From NCBI GenBank assembly GCA_034189035.1, contig JAXHVA010000104.1:1-14399 (forward strand): 14,399 nucleotides of DNA, read 5' to 3'. The position numbers were made by a program, and so were the translations under genes. The notes under the pieces were generated by a model. The model did not search any database. It was not told the origin of the DNA and saw only the letters and a program-made list of their open reading frames with translations. Source of the stretch: JAUXFK01 sp034189035 (GTDB taxonomy: Bacteria > Desulfobacterota > UBA8473). Position 1 is the first letter of the stretch; each line of letters opens with the position of its first letter. Below, in pieces: positions 1-6,979 of the stretch.

Positions 1-132
1 GGAAGTGCGATTACAGGTATATATGCGGTGGATGCAGAAGGAGAGCTTATACCTATACCAATGATATCATGGCCTCTGATCCAGGCTGTTGGAGGAATGC
101 AGGAAAGAACTGACCTTTTCATCTTGGGTTAG
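1..132 (+). CDS. C-terminal end of an unrecognised protein (partial)
   Basis: An open frame runs from the first base of the window to a TAG at 130-132 and encodes the last 43 residues of a protein whose start lies outside the window. The peptide is mildly hydrophobic, with an Ile/Pro-rich stretch (LIPIPMISWPLIQAVGG) followed by a charged MQERTDLF segment. I do not recognise the family. It ends 25 bases before the preferred start of the downstream GntR regulator on the same strand, so the two may share a transcript. That the frame is coding is inferred from its openness, its plausible composition and its neat spacing to the next ribosome binding site. Confidence 0.5.
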   Translation, partial: GSAITGIYAVDAEGELIPIPMISWPLIQAVGGMQERTDLFILG

Positions 133-157
133 AAAGGGAGAAAAGAGGATATATTTT

Positions 158-937
158 ATGGATAATTTAGAAAAACCGTCCAATAGAAGAGAAGAAAAAA
201 AGAAGGCCAGCCTCTTAAGGGGGCATAGTCCCCTTTATCTTCAGTTACAAAAAATACTGGAAGATGAAATCGTCTCAGGTAAATACTCAGACGGCAAAAA
301 ATTGCCTACAGAGATTGAACTTTGCCAGATGTATAATGTCAGTCGTATTACTGTTCGACAGGCGATATCTAACCTAAAAAACAAAGGCATTATAGACTCT
401 CAGCAGGGGAAGGGAACTTATGTTGACATCCCTGATTTTCTTCCCCAGAGTAATCTCCACCTCTTTCAATCCCTAGAGGGATTACTTTATTTTTCTCCCA
501 AAACAGTGAACAAAATTTTGCGAAAGGGGTTCATGCGAACACCGAATGCTATCGCTAATTTAGGAAATTTCAAGGATTATCAAAAGATATACCGTCTGGA
601 AGGAATACGGTATTTATACAGTGAGTCATTGGGGTATTACAATATATATGTTTTGCCCGAGTTTGGAAAGCTCTTTTCGGGAGAAACGCCGTTTGCTATA
701 CTTTTAACATTAGAGCAGAAGGGTGGAGTCCATATTCGTGAAGTCAATCAAACAATAAAGGCAAAAAAATGTAACAAACGGATTGCTGATATCCTTAAGA
801 TCAAAGCAGGTGCGCCCCTTATGGTCTTTGAGAGGCTGTACTTTTCATCAGATAACAGACTAGTTCAGATCGGCATATCCTATCTTCGGGCAGATAGATA
901 TGAGTATACGATAAATCTAAGCCGAAGGGATACTTAA
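158..937 (+). CDS. GntR-family transcriptional regulator, HutC/FarR type with UTRA domain
   Basis: Predicted 259-residue one-component repressor or activator. A winged helix-turn-helix occupies about residues 25-90, with the typical GntR pattern: HSPLYLQLQ at the start, LPTEIELCQMYNVSRITVRQ as the recognition region and the wing QQGKGTYV. A C-terminal effector-binding UTRA domain spans about residues 110-255, including the characteristic VFERLYFSSDNRLVQIG segment near the end. UTRA domains bind small metabolites, often acids or CoA-linked compounds; the ligand here is unknown. The ATG at 158 is chosen over an in-frame ATG at 89 because GAGGA at 145-149 gives 8-base spacing and the longer form would overlap the preceding gene by 44 bases. 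It converges on the carboxyltransferase cassette, which is a plausible target. Family call is firm; target is inference. Confidence 0.93.
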   Translation: MDNLEKPSNRREEKKKASLLRGHSPLYLQLQKILEDEIVSGKYSDGKKLPTEIELCQMYNVSRITVRQAISNLKNKGIIDSQQGKGTYVDIPDFLPQSNLHLFQSLEGLLYFSPKTVNKILRKGFMRTPNAIANLGNFKDYQKIYRLEGIRYLYSESLGYYNIYVLPEFGKLFSGETPFAILLTLEQKGGVHIREVNQTIKAKKCNKRIADILKIKAGAPLMVFERLYFSSDNRLVQIGISYLRADRYEYTINLSRRDT

Positions 938-950
938 ACTCACACTCTTT

Positions 951-977
951 GCTAACAGGGGGGAACCCCCCGTTAGC
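951..977. terminator. Hairpin between convergent genes, possible bidirectional terminator
   Basis: GCTAAC, a single unpaired A and six G face six C and GTTAGC with AA between, giving a very stable 12-pair stem with one bulge. It sits between the TAA of the GntR gene (+) and the end of the zinc-ribbon gene (-). Neither side has a clean T-run: the + strand continues ATCGGTTTAATATT and the - strand AAAGAGTG. Termination is therefore inferred from stem strength and its place between convergent genes. Confidence 0.6.
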
Positions 978-989
978 ATCGGTTTAATA

Positions 990-1205
990 TTATTCTTCTA
1001 TTATACCCTCAATGCCAGCAGATTTCCCCCACGGAGCCTGACCGGGTTTTACTGTTTCTCCCAGTTCTTCCTTCATTTCATCACAGGAAAGCCATGCCTG
1101 ACATTTAGGGCATTGCCTCATGCTTATAGATGCATCGATTCTGGCATTATAGAGATACCTAAATTCTTCCTTCGCAGCTTCAAATCCACATTCTAAACAC
1201 TTCAT
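990..1205 (-). CDS. Small zinc-ribbon protein, last gene of the CoA-ester cassette
   Basis: A 71-residue protein with two CxxC knuckles: C3-L-E-C6 at the N terminus and C32-P-K-C35, with a further Cys at 41. The knuckles are separated by 25 residues. This predicts one zinc bound in a ribbon fold, with an acidic, Gly/Pro-containing tail. GGAGAGG at 1215-1221 lies 9 bases before the ATG. It starts 26 bases downstream of the carboxyltransferase stop on the same strand and is probably co-transcribed with it. I recognise no named family. A role as an accessory or assembly factor of the neighbouring CoA enzymes is suggested only by position; a nucleic-acid-binding or general metal-binding role is equally possible. 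Confidence 0.8.
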   Translation of the reverse strand: MKCLECGFEAAKEEFRYLYNARIDASISMRQCPKCQAWLSCDEMKEELGETVKPGQAPWGKSAGIEGIIEE

Positions 1206-1231
1206 TCTTATAATCCTCTCCTTTTTTTGAT

Positions 1232-2797
1232 TTATAATGGTATATTTCCATGACTCTTCGAAATACGGTTACTCAATTTTTTTGTAGAAAGGTACTTCAA
1301 AGCATTTGCAATGGTTAACCGTGTCTCTGCTGGCTCAATTATATCACTCAACTGACCGAAAAAAGAAGCCATATAAATCGGATTAGCGAATCTATCTTGA
1401 TACTCTTTATGACGCTTTGCCCTGACCTCTTCGCTGTTTTCTGCTGCTGCAATCTCAGCTCCATAAAAGAGTTCGACTGCCTGTTTTGCTCCGATCACTC
1501 CCATCTCAACTGTGGGCCAGGTATATACAAGGTCTGTGCCCATCTGTGGAACTATTCCCATCCCCAGATTTCCGCCTCCATAGGCCTTGCGCAGTATGAT
1601 CCCGATCCTTGGAACTGTTGCTTCGCAAAGGGCATACAGAACCTTAGCTCCATGTCTGATAATTCCGGAATGTTCTTGTGCTGAGCCTGGCATATAGGCT
1701 GGTGTATCAACCAAAAGGACTATAGGGATGTTGAAACAGTCACAAAATCTTATGAACCTTGCCTGCTTATCGGAGCTGTTCACCGTCAGAGAGCCAGCCA
1801 TGTAAAGAGGATTATTTGCGATCATGCCAACAACCCTTCCCTTTATGCGACAAAAACCGACTGTAATCTCTCCTGCATACTCCGGCTTTATCTCAAAATA
1901 CTTTCCATGGTCAACAATAGCCTTTATTACCTTTCTGATGTCATATGCTCTTTTAGGATCTGCTGGAACCAGCTTGATAATGTCTTCATTGATATCAGGG
2001 ATGGAATTGTCAGGTTCTGCCATTGGAGGTTTCTCCTCGTTGTTTAAAGGAAGGTAACTGAGAAGCTCTTTTATATGGTCAAAACACTCCTCTTCAGTTG
2101 GCAGTCGTAAATCAGCTACGCCTGAGGCCTTGCAATGTACCTCTGCCCCGCCTAGTTGCTCTGCTGTAAGGTCTTCGCTCATGACTGACTTTACCATCAA
2201 GGGACCTGTAATAAACATATGACTTTTCTTGTCAATCATAAAGATAAAATCCGTAAGCGCTGGAGAATAAACAGAGATGCCGGCACAGCTGCCTAAAATT
2301 CCAGATATTTGGGGAACAACACCGGATGCTTGTGTGTTAGGATAGAAGATCGATCCTCCACTCTTTTCTAGGGCATCACCCATTGCACCACCTCCCTCAT
2401 CGAGTTTGGGCAACCTGGCGCCAGGCGAATCATGGAGGCCAATCATTGGCACTCTCATATCTAGAGCCCGCTCTACAGTACAATACATCTTGTATCCATG
2501 CCACTTTCCAATCGATCCGCCTTTGACTGTAGTATCTTGTGAATAGATACAGACTGGACGATCGTTAATAGTCCCATAACCACAGACCAGTCCATCTCCC
2601 GACATCCCTTCAACATGACCGACCAATAAATTGAGTTCAACAAAACTGCCAGGATCCAGAAGCTTATCGATTCGTTCCCGCCCTGTCAATTTACCCGCTT
2701 TATGAACTTTATCAATCTTTGACTGTCCACCTCCGAGTTTTGCCTTTGCTTTTATCTCTCTTAATTGTCGGATTCTGTCTTGAACGAAATCTTCCAC
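1232..2797 (-). CDS. Acyl-CoA carboxyltransferase (propionyl-CoA carboxylase beta / methylmalonyl-CoA decarboxylase alpha family)
   Basis: Predicted 521-residue cytoplasmic carboxyltransferase with two crotonase-like halves. These enzymes move CO2 between biotin and the alpha carbon of an acyl-CoA, acting either as the beta subunit of a biotin carboxylase complex or as the alpha subunit of a Na+-pumping decarboxylase. The N half has LTGRERIDKLLDPGSF (about 37-52), SQDTTVKGGS (86-95), DSPGARLP (123-130) and CAGISVYSPALTDFIFM (171-187). The C half has INSS-like VNSSDKQARFIRFCD (339-353), HSGIIRHGAKVLYA (376-389) and RKAYGGGNLGMG (403-414). The oxyanion-hole segment, AYGGAYDVM in typical propionyl-CoA carboxylases, is altered here. 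The start is a GTG, with AAAGGAGG at 2803-2810 five bases upstream. No biotin carboxylase, biotin carrier or membrane decarboxylase subunit is in the window, so its direction of reaction is open. Length is normal for the family. Confidence 0.93.
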   Translation of the reverse strand: MEDFVQDRIRQLREIKAKAKLGGGQSKIDKVHKAGKLTGRERIDKLLDPGSFVELNLLVGHVEGMSGDGLVCGYGTINDRPVCIYSQDTTVKGGSIGKWHGYKMYCTVERALDMRVPMIGLHDSPGARLPKLDEGGGAMGDALEKSGGSIFYPNTQASGVVPQISGILGSCAGISVYSPALTDFIFMIDKKSHMFITGPLMVKSVMSEDLTAEQLGGAEVHCKASGVADLRLPTEEECFDHIKELLSYLPLNNEEKPPMAEPDNSIPDINEDIIKLVPADPKRAYDIRKVIKAIVDHGKYFEIKPEYAGEITVGFCRIKGRVVGMIANNPLYMAGSLTVNSSDKQARFIRFCDCFNIPIVLLVDTPAYMPGSAQEHSGIIRHGAKVLYALCEATVPRIGIILRKAYGGGNLGMGIVPQMGTDLVYTWPTVEMGVIGAKQAVELFYGAEIAAAENSEEVRAKRHKEYQDRFANPIYMASFFGQLSDIIEPAETRLTIANALKYLSTKKLSNRISKSHGNIPL

Positions 2798-2868
2798 AAT
2801 TTCCTCCTTTTATTTCATGTTTGATTCGAATCTCTGACCCTGTTCAAATCCTCTGATTTGTTTAAGCT

Positions 2869-3639
2869 TTATTTGCCGGTGAATTTCGGTTTACGCTTTT
2901 CGAGCATAGCCATCACACCTTCTGTTGCATCTTCGCTCTGATTAACTTGTGCTGCCAGGGCAATCAGCTCAGATTCGACATGGGGATCGATCTGTTTATA
3001 ATTGAGGAGCCTTTTAATTGTCAGCTTTGTGGCTCTCATAGCGCGGGGGGCATTTTCTTCTGCCAATTCATTTGCTAGATGATACGTGGTATCAGTGAGC
3101 TGGTCATTCGGTAGTACTTGATTTACAAGACCCATTTCTAATGCCCTTTTTGAATCTATAAGTCTTCCAGTCAAAAGGAGTTCTTTAGAAGCTGCTATTC
3201 CTATCAAGTTGATGAGTCGATGGATTGCCGTATAGTAGTATATTCTTCCAAGCTTCACGAGTGTTGCACCAAATCTAGCCGTTTCTGAGGCGATCCTAAA
3301 ATCAGATATTACAGAGATGTCAAGTCCCGCTCCAATGGCAGGCCCTGAGATCATGGCGATGATGGAGGAAGGATAATCTATTGTATTATTGAGACAATGC
3401 TCGAGGCCATTTATGGTTTCTTCAGGAGATCCGCCAGACAGATCGACTCCGGAGGAAAATATCTTATCTCCGGCACCTCGAATGACAACAACCCTTATAC
3501 GATCATCGTCTTTCAATTCTTTAAAGGCATCTCCTAGATTGAAAAGTGCATCCGCGTTTAATGCATTTCGCTTCTGCGGCCGATTAATAGAAAGAGTACA
3601 GATATAACCTCTATCTTCCCTTAAAATCTCATCTCCCAT
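2869..3639 (-). CDS. Crotonase-fold enzyme resembling methylmalonyl-CoA decarboxylase (YgfG/ScpB-like)
   Basis: A 256-residue enoyl-CoA hydratase/isomerase superfamily member. The family pattern is clear: NRPQKRNAL (19-27), FSSGVDL (61-67), the oxyanion region SGPAIGAGLDISVISD (98-113) and the C-terminal LEKRKPKFTGK. The two catalytic Glu of true hydratases are absent: the first position is Asp (D107) and the second aligns with Leu or Thr near 126-127. The segment LVKLGRIYYYTAIHRL and the ending LEKRKPxFxG resemble, from memory, E. coli YgfG, which decarboxylates methylmalonyl-CoA to propionyl-CoA; Y134 falls at its active-site Tyr, while the YgfG His of FSAGHD is Val here. The ATG at 3639 is used because AAGGAGGG at 3643-3650 precedes it; an in-frame ATG at 3717 lacks such a site. 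It lies between the cobalamin subunit and the carboxyltransferase genes. Superfamily is firm; decarboxylase activity is inferred. Confidence 0.85.
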   Translation of the reverse strand: MGDEILREDRGYICTLSINRPQKRNALNADALFNLGDAFKELKDDDRIRVVVIRGAGDKIFSSGVDLSGGSPEETINGLEHCLNNTIDYPSSIIAMISGPAIGAGLDISVISDFRIASETARFGATLVKLGRIYYYTAIHRLINLIGIAASKELLLTGRLIDSKRALEMGLVNQVLPNDQLTDTTYHLANELAEENAPRAMRATKLTIKRLLNYKQIDPHVESELIALAAQVNQSEDATEGVMAMLEKRKPKFTGK

Positions 3640-3642
3640 GAT

Positions 3643-3650
3643 CCCTCCTT
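3643..3650 (-). promoter_or_regulatory. Ribosome binding site deciding the crotonase start
   Basis: AAGGAGGG on the - strand lies 3 bases before the ATG at 3637-3639 (4 after its AAGGAGG core). It supports this start over the in-frame ATG at 3717, which would add 26 residues that do not resemble the crotonase fold. Confidence 0.8.
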
Positions 3651-3758
3651 CGCTCAATTCCTGAGCTAATGTATCCAACTGCCGTACATCAAAGAAATTG
3701 ATCTGAGTATCATACACAACCTGAAATGGAATATCTCATTTTGTATAAACTTTGCTTT

Positions 3759-4160
3759 TTATTTACGAACATTTTTCTTGATGTATTCAGCGATCTCCTT
3801 AATCATTGTCCCAGGGCCAAATATCTCTGCTACACCCTTCTCCTTTAATCTGGGGATATCCTCATCAGGTATGATTCCACCGCCAACCACCAGGACATCC
3901 TCGGCCTTCTCTTCCTGTAAAAGCTTTACTACATTTGGGAAAAATGTCATATGGGCTCCTGAAAGACAGCTCAGTCCTACAACATCAACATCCTCTTGAA
4001 TCGCCGAATTTACAATATTTTTTGCAGACTGCCTTCTCCCTGTATAGATTACTTCCATACCATGATCCCGAAGACCAAACGCAAGAACCTTTGCACCGCG
4101 ATCGTGTCCATCAAGCCCTGGTTTGGCTATTAAAACCTTTATCTTCCTCTCTTGCTCCAT
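3759..4160 (-). CDS. Cobalamin-binding subunit of a methylmalonyl-CoA mutase-type enzyme (stand-alone B12 domain)
   Basis: A 133-residue single-domain protein that matches the C-terminal B12-binding domain of acyl-CoA mutases from end to end. The signature KPGLDGHDRG (13-22) contains D17-x-H19-x-x-G22, in which the His is the lower axial ligand of cobalt. S64-C-L66 and the G93-G-G95 loop line the nucleotide tail pocket, and FGPGTMI (114-120) closes the domain. In two-subunit mutases (methylmalonyl-CoA, 2-hydroxyisobutyryl-CoA or alkylmalonyl-CoA types) such a protein pairs with a larger catalytic subunit carrying the TIM barrel. No catalytic subunit, MeaB/ArgK chaperone or epimerase gene is in this window. 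The start is moved from the ATG at 4166 to the one at 4160, because AGGAGG at 4169-4174 is only 2 bases from the former and 8 from the latter. It is the first gene of the - strand cassette. Confidence 0.93.
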   Translation of the reverse strand: MEQERKIKVLIAKPGLDGHDRGAKVLAFGLRDHGMEVIYTGRRQSAKNIVNSAIQEDVDVVGLSCLSGAHMTFFPNVVKLLQEEKAEDVLVVGGGIIPDEDIPRLKEKGVAEIFGPGTMIKEIAEYIKKNVRK

Positions 4161-4168
4161 ACCCATAT

Positions 4169-4174
4169 CCTCCT
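4169..4174 (-). promoter_or_regulatory. Ribosome binding site deciding the cobalamin-subunit start
   Basis: AGGAGG on the - strand stands 8 bases before the ATG at 4158-4160 and 2 bases before the ATG at 4164-4166. The spacing favours the inner ATG. Confidence 0.75.
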
Positions 4175-4342
4175 AAAAATATTTAAATAACCTAAATAAT
4201 GTTATTTGTTAGACATCTTAAGAAGCTTTCAAGATTCTATTATTTGAATGGTATCTTCCTCTTGATTTTATTCAGTCAAAGACCATCCAAATCATTATTC
4301 GGATAAACAGTCACTAAAGATTCAATTATATCTAATTATTTA

Positions 4343-4366
4343 TTATCAATCTAGCATAAATGTCAA
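4343..4366 (-). promoter_or_regulatory. Candidate promoter for the CoA cassette
   Basis: A perfect TTGACA lies on the - strand at 4366-4361, followed downstream by an AT-only stretch containing GATAATAAATAATT. No -10 hexamer at 17-base spacing matches well (about 3 of 6 positions), so the call rests mainly on the -35 box and on position upstream of the operon. The -35 overlaps one copy of the TCAATTGAAG repeat. Confidence 0.3.
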
Positions 4367-4408
4367 TTGAAGTAAATAGTCTTTTAATATTTAAATATTC
4401 AATTGAAG
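4363..4408. repeat. Direct repeat pair TCAATTGAAG, candidate operator
   Basis: TCAATTGAAG occurs at 4363-4372 and 4399-4408, 36 bases apart start to start. The core TCAATTGA is itself palindromic, as regulator half-sites often are, and one copy overlaps the candidate -35. A GntR-family regulator is encoded in the same window. Binding is inference only, and AT-rich sequence makes such repeats fairly likely by chance. Confidence 0.3.
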
Positions 4409-4520
4409 CTCAAGTAACAATATGCATTCATATCCTCCACTTGTCGGCTATTGGCGCTATATGAATTCAGTAGTTTACATACTTCCAACAAACATGGTTC
4501 TCACTCTAAAGGTATTCTTG

Positions 4521-5423
4521 CTAAAACCATTCATCCTTGGATTTCAAGTAGTCTCTTGCCTTCCACCTTGCAAGCTCATTGAGCAGGGTTCCTTCAGGAA
4601 AATAATTTCGGGGAAGCTCTATTGTTTTTTTGAGAAGCGTATCGAACATCTCTTCATCCTTCATAAGTGTAGCCCAGTATCTCGCCCTGAATGTATCTGC
4701 AAGAACAAGCATCCCGTTACTTTTTTCCATTGCCTTGTCAAATGTGGCCTTTGAGCTCTCAGGACCGCCCCCCAGCCCCATAAACTCCGGCACAAAGGCA
4801 TAGTAGGCACCCTTGAAAGTCAACCCCAGACCATAGAGATACCCCTCGTCGAGCTCTATGGACCGATCGACCATTGCAATAATATCTGGCATATTTACAA
4901 GCTCAAACATATCATCTGGATCCAACATAACCTGTAAACCCCAGGCTAGTGATGTAAAGAGTAAAGGACCTGTATATTCCTTGCCCATGTGGTGAACAAG
5001 CTTGTGTATCTTTTCACCTCTTTCGAGGCCCTCTCGAAACTTCTTATTGTTCTGTAGGGATAACATTCCATACTCTCTCGCTCTTTGATAGAGGTACATC
5101 GCATATTTCGGATCTTCATATTCAACTAAAATGCCGTATGCAGCGTAGATTAATGCGTTGAGTGAATTCACTTCCCTGTGATCGTAGACAAAACCGTTGA
5201 TCAGCATGGTTATAAGACCTGCCCCCCCTATCCCCTCTCTTGCAAGCATATCGCTGTCAATCAAAAGGATATGTTTGATCAGATCATCGTGCGTCATCTT
5301 AAAGAATGTTCGAATGGACTTCTTTGCAACCCTTTCTCCAATATAGGCACAGCCTGAGACCCCTAGGAAAAATGTCAGTACTAAACAAATTCCTACAATA
5401 GCCCTTAACCTCCTCAACTTCAT
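4521..5423 (-). CDS. tatT: TRAP transporter TatT component, periplasmic lipoprotein
   Basis: A 300-residue protein with a lipoprotein signal: basic MKLRRLR, a hydrophobic stretch to residue 22 and the lipobox VSGC with the acylated Cys at 25. The mature part is helical and repeat-like, with the family pattern of TRAP-associated T proteins: LITMLINGFVYDHREVNSLNALIYAAYGILVEYEDPKYA is covered at about residues 70-108, followed by tyrosine-rich YQRAREYG and a later LGGGPESSKATFDKAME (about 218-234), as in cryptic TPR proteins. In Treponema the homologue forms a trimer that binds the TRAP substrate-binding protein and is thought to help deliver hydrophobic ligands. It is the last gene of the TRAP locus, 146 bases after dctM, with GAGGAGG at 5434-5440 in front of its ATG. 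It ends in TAG. Confidence 0.87.
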   Translation of the reverse strand: MKLRRLRAIVGICLVLTFFLGVSGCAYIGERVAKKSIRTFFKMTHDDLIKHILLIDSDMLAREGIGGAGLITMLINGFVYDHREVNSLNALIYAAYGILVEYEDPKYAMYLYQRAREYGMLSLQNNKKFREGLERGEKIHKLVHHMGKEYTGPLLFTSLAWGLQVMLDPDDMFELVNMPDIIAMVDRSIELDEGYLYGLGLTFKGAYYAFVPEFMGLGGGPESSKATFDKAMEKSNGMLVLADTFRARYWATLMKDEEMFDTLLKKTIELPRNYFPEGTLLNELARWKARDYLKSKDEWF

Positions 5424-5569
5424 AATTCATTTACCTCCTCGTTGTTTTTTTAATTGCTACTCTTAAAAGATGTCTAACAATAAAAAATATTTAAAATTAA
5501 AGTTAATAAAAACTGATACTCTTTTTTGACAGAGCCAATCTAAAATTCCCCTTTTTATCTTTCTTCAAT

Positions 5570-6874
5570 CTACAACTCCAGAAGCGGAGGTCTTTGACCA
5601 AGAAGATTAATGAGAAAGAGACTCAGTTGAGGCACATAGGTAATAATGAGCAAGGCAGCTAAAAGTATGAAAAAGAAAGGCAGTATTGATTTAAATAACT
5701 TCAGTACCGGCTCATTAAACCTTGCACTTGAAACGAATAGATTCAGACCAATCGGTGGTGTTAAAAACCCTATTTCAAGGTTCATAAGAAATATCATTGC
5801 AAGATGTACTGGGTCAATCCCAAAGCCTAACGCAACCGGTGAGATTAGAGGAACAATAACAATGATAGCGGAAAAGATGTCCATTGTACAACCCACGATG
5901 AGCAAAAAGACATTCAAAGCAAGGAGAAAGACTATCTTACTTTGGATATGTAGCTGCAAAAAGGTCATCATCTCCTGTGGTATATGCCTGTCAACAAGAA
6001 AATTTGTAAATCCTAGGGCACAACCCAGTATGATAAGGATAGAGCCTACCATTATCATGCTTTCTGTTGCAATATTAAAGAGTTGTTTTAAGCTTATCTC
6101 TCTATAAATAAGGCACTCCGACACAATCGCATAAAAAACAGCGACTGAGGCCGCTTCTCCAACAGTAATATATCCACCATAAATACCCCCTACCACTACA
6201 ATAGGAAGGGGAATCTCCCATTTCGCATCCCACATAGCTGAAAGCACCTTCTTAAAATAAAATTTGCCCCTCGGAATATGAAACTTTATACCAGCCCTTA
6301 TACCGTATAAAATCAGCATTATAACTGCAAGTGATCCGGGTAAGATACCAGCGATAAAGAGTTGGACAATATCAACACGTGCTACCATTCCATAAATAAT
6401 GATAGGCAGACTGGGGACGAACAGCAGACCGAGGCTTCCTGCTGATGTTGTAATTCCTAGAGAAAATAGATCGTCATATCCCTCCTTGATAAGTGCCGGT
6501 AGAAGAAGCCCTCCAATAGCTATAATTGTTACTGCGCTTGCACCTGTCATGGCTGAGAAGACAGTACACGCGATCAAGATAACAATACAAAGGCCACCAG
6601 GCATCCAGCCAAAAATAGCTTCTGACATATTTATAAGCCTGTCCGCAGCCTTGCTCTCTGCAAAGATATACCCTGCAAATGTAAAAAAAGGAATTGCGAT
6701 TATTCCCGGGGCATTAGCAAGCCTGGCCATCTCTATTACCAAGGCCGTTATACTTACATCAGCGAGATATGCAAAGCAGAAGACCGCTGCGCCACCAACT
6801 ATTGCGAACAAAGGCGTCCCTACTATAATGGAAAATACCGCAGTTATAATAAAAAGAAGCGCTATCAAGCTCAT
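5570..6874 (-). CDS. dctM: TRAP transporter large permease subunit DctM
   Basis: A 434-residue inner-membrane protein with about eleven or twelve hydrophobic segments spread over its whole length, the usual size for DctM. Family landmarks are IPFFTFAGYIFAES (about 61-74), the hinge FSAMTGASAVTIIAIGG (106-122), LGLLFVPSLPIIIYG (148-162) and the C-terminal LEIGFLTPPIGLNLFV (about 367-382). DctM moves the substrate across the membrane in exchange for Na+ gradient energy, together with DctQ and the periplasmic DctP. The ATG is preceded by AGGAG at 6879-6887. It is separated from its usual partner dctQ by about 1.85 kb containing one interrupted and one decayed dctP. It ends in TAG. Confidence 0.95.
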   Translation of the reverse strand: MSLIALLFIITAVFSIIVGTPLFAIVGGAAVFCFAYLADVSITALVIEMARLANAPGIIAIPFFTFAGYIFAESKAADRLINMSEAIFGWMPGGLCIVILIACTVFSAMTGASAVTIIAIGGLLLPALIKEGYDDLFSLGITTSAGSLGLLFVPSLPIIIYGMVARVDIVQLFIAGILPGSLAVIMLILYGIRAGIKFHIPRGKFYFKKVLSAMWDAKWEIPLPIVVVGGIYGGYITVGEAASVAVFYAIVSECLIYREISLKQLFNIATESMIMVGSILIILGCALGFTNFLVDRHIPQEMMTFLQLHIQSKIVFLLALNVFLLIVGCTMDIFSAIIVIVPLISPVALGFGIDPVHLAMIFLMNLEIGFLTPPIGLNLFVSSARFNEPVLKLFKSILPFFFILLAALLIITYVPQLSLFLINLLGQRPPLLEL

Positions 6875-6961
6875 TTGTGTCTCCTAGTTTTTTAATATCA
6901 ATTTATCATATAAAGACGAAGTAGAATTAAACTTCTTCCATAATTTAGTTCCTTCAATTGT

Positions 6962-6979
6962 TTACCTTCCCCTATCCAT
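6962..6979 (-). other. Five-codon reading frame behind a perfect ribosome binding site
   Basis: In the 183-base gap between the interrupted dctP and dctM, AAGGAGG at 6987-6993 stands 7 bases before an ATG that encodes only MDRGR before TAA. It may be a leader peptide, a remnant of a deleted gene (for example a second dctQ, which would normally sit here) or chance. Nothing else recognisable lies in the gap. Confidence 0.25.

Larger units (their letters stand above)
4161..4520. other. AT-rich intergenic region: leader of the CoA cassette and trailer of the TRAP operon
   Basis: About 360 bases with no convincing gene. It separates the tatT stop from the first gene of the CoA cassette, both on the - strand, so it must hold the cassette's promoter if the two units are separate. 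Visible elements are a TTGACA on the - strand (4361-4366), two copies of TCAATTGAAG (4363-4372 and 4399-4408), and a 14-base palindrome AATATTTAAATATT between them. I see no strong hairpin with a T-run to end the TRAP transcript. A + strand open frame here overlaps tatT and has no family resemblance. Confidence 0.6.

Noticed and set aside
89..157. Longer GntR start at the ATG at 89
   Set aside because: It overlaps the preceding open frame, lacks a good ribosome binding site and adds residues that do not belong to the GntR fold; the ATG at 158 has GAGGA at 8 bases.
6399..6887. 162-codon + strand open frame opposite dctM
   Set aside because: It is antisense to a well-supported permease gene; its composition mirrors the hydrophobic codons of dctM.
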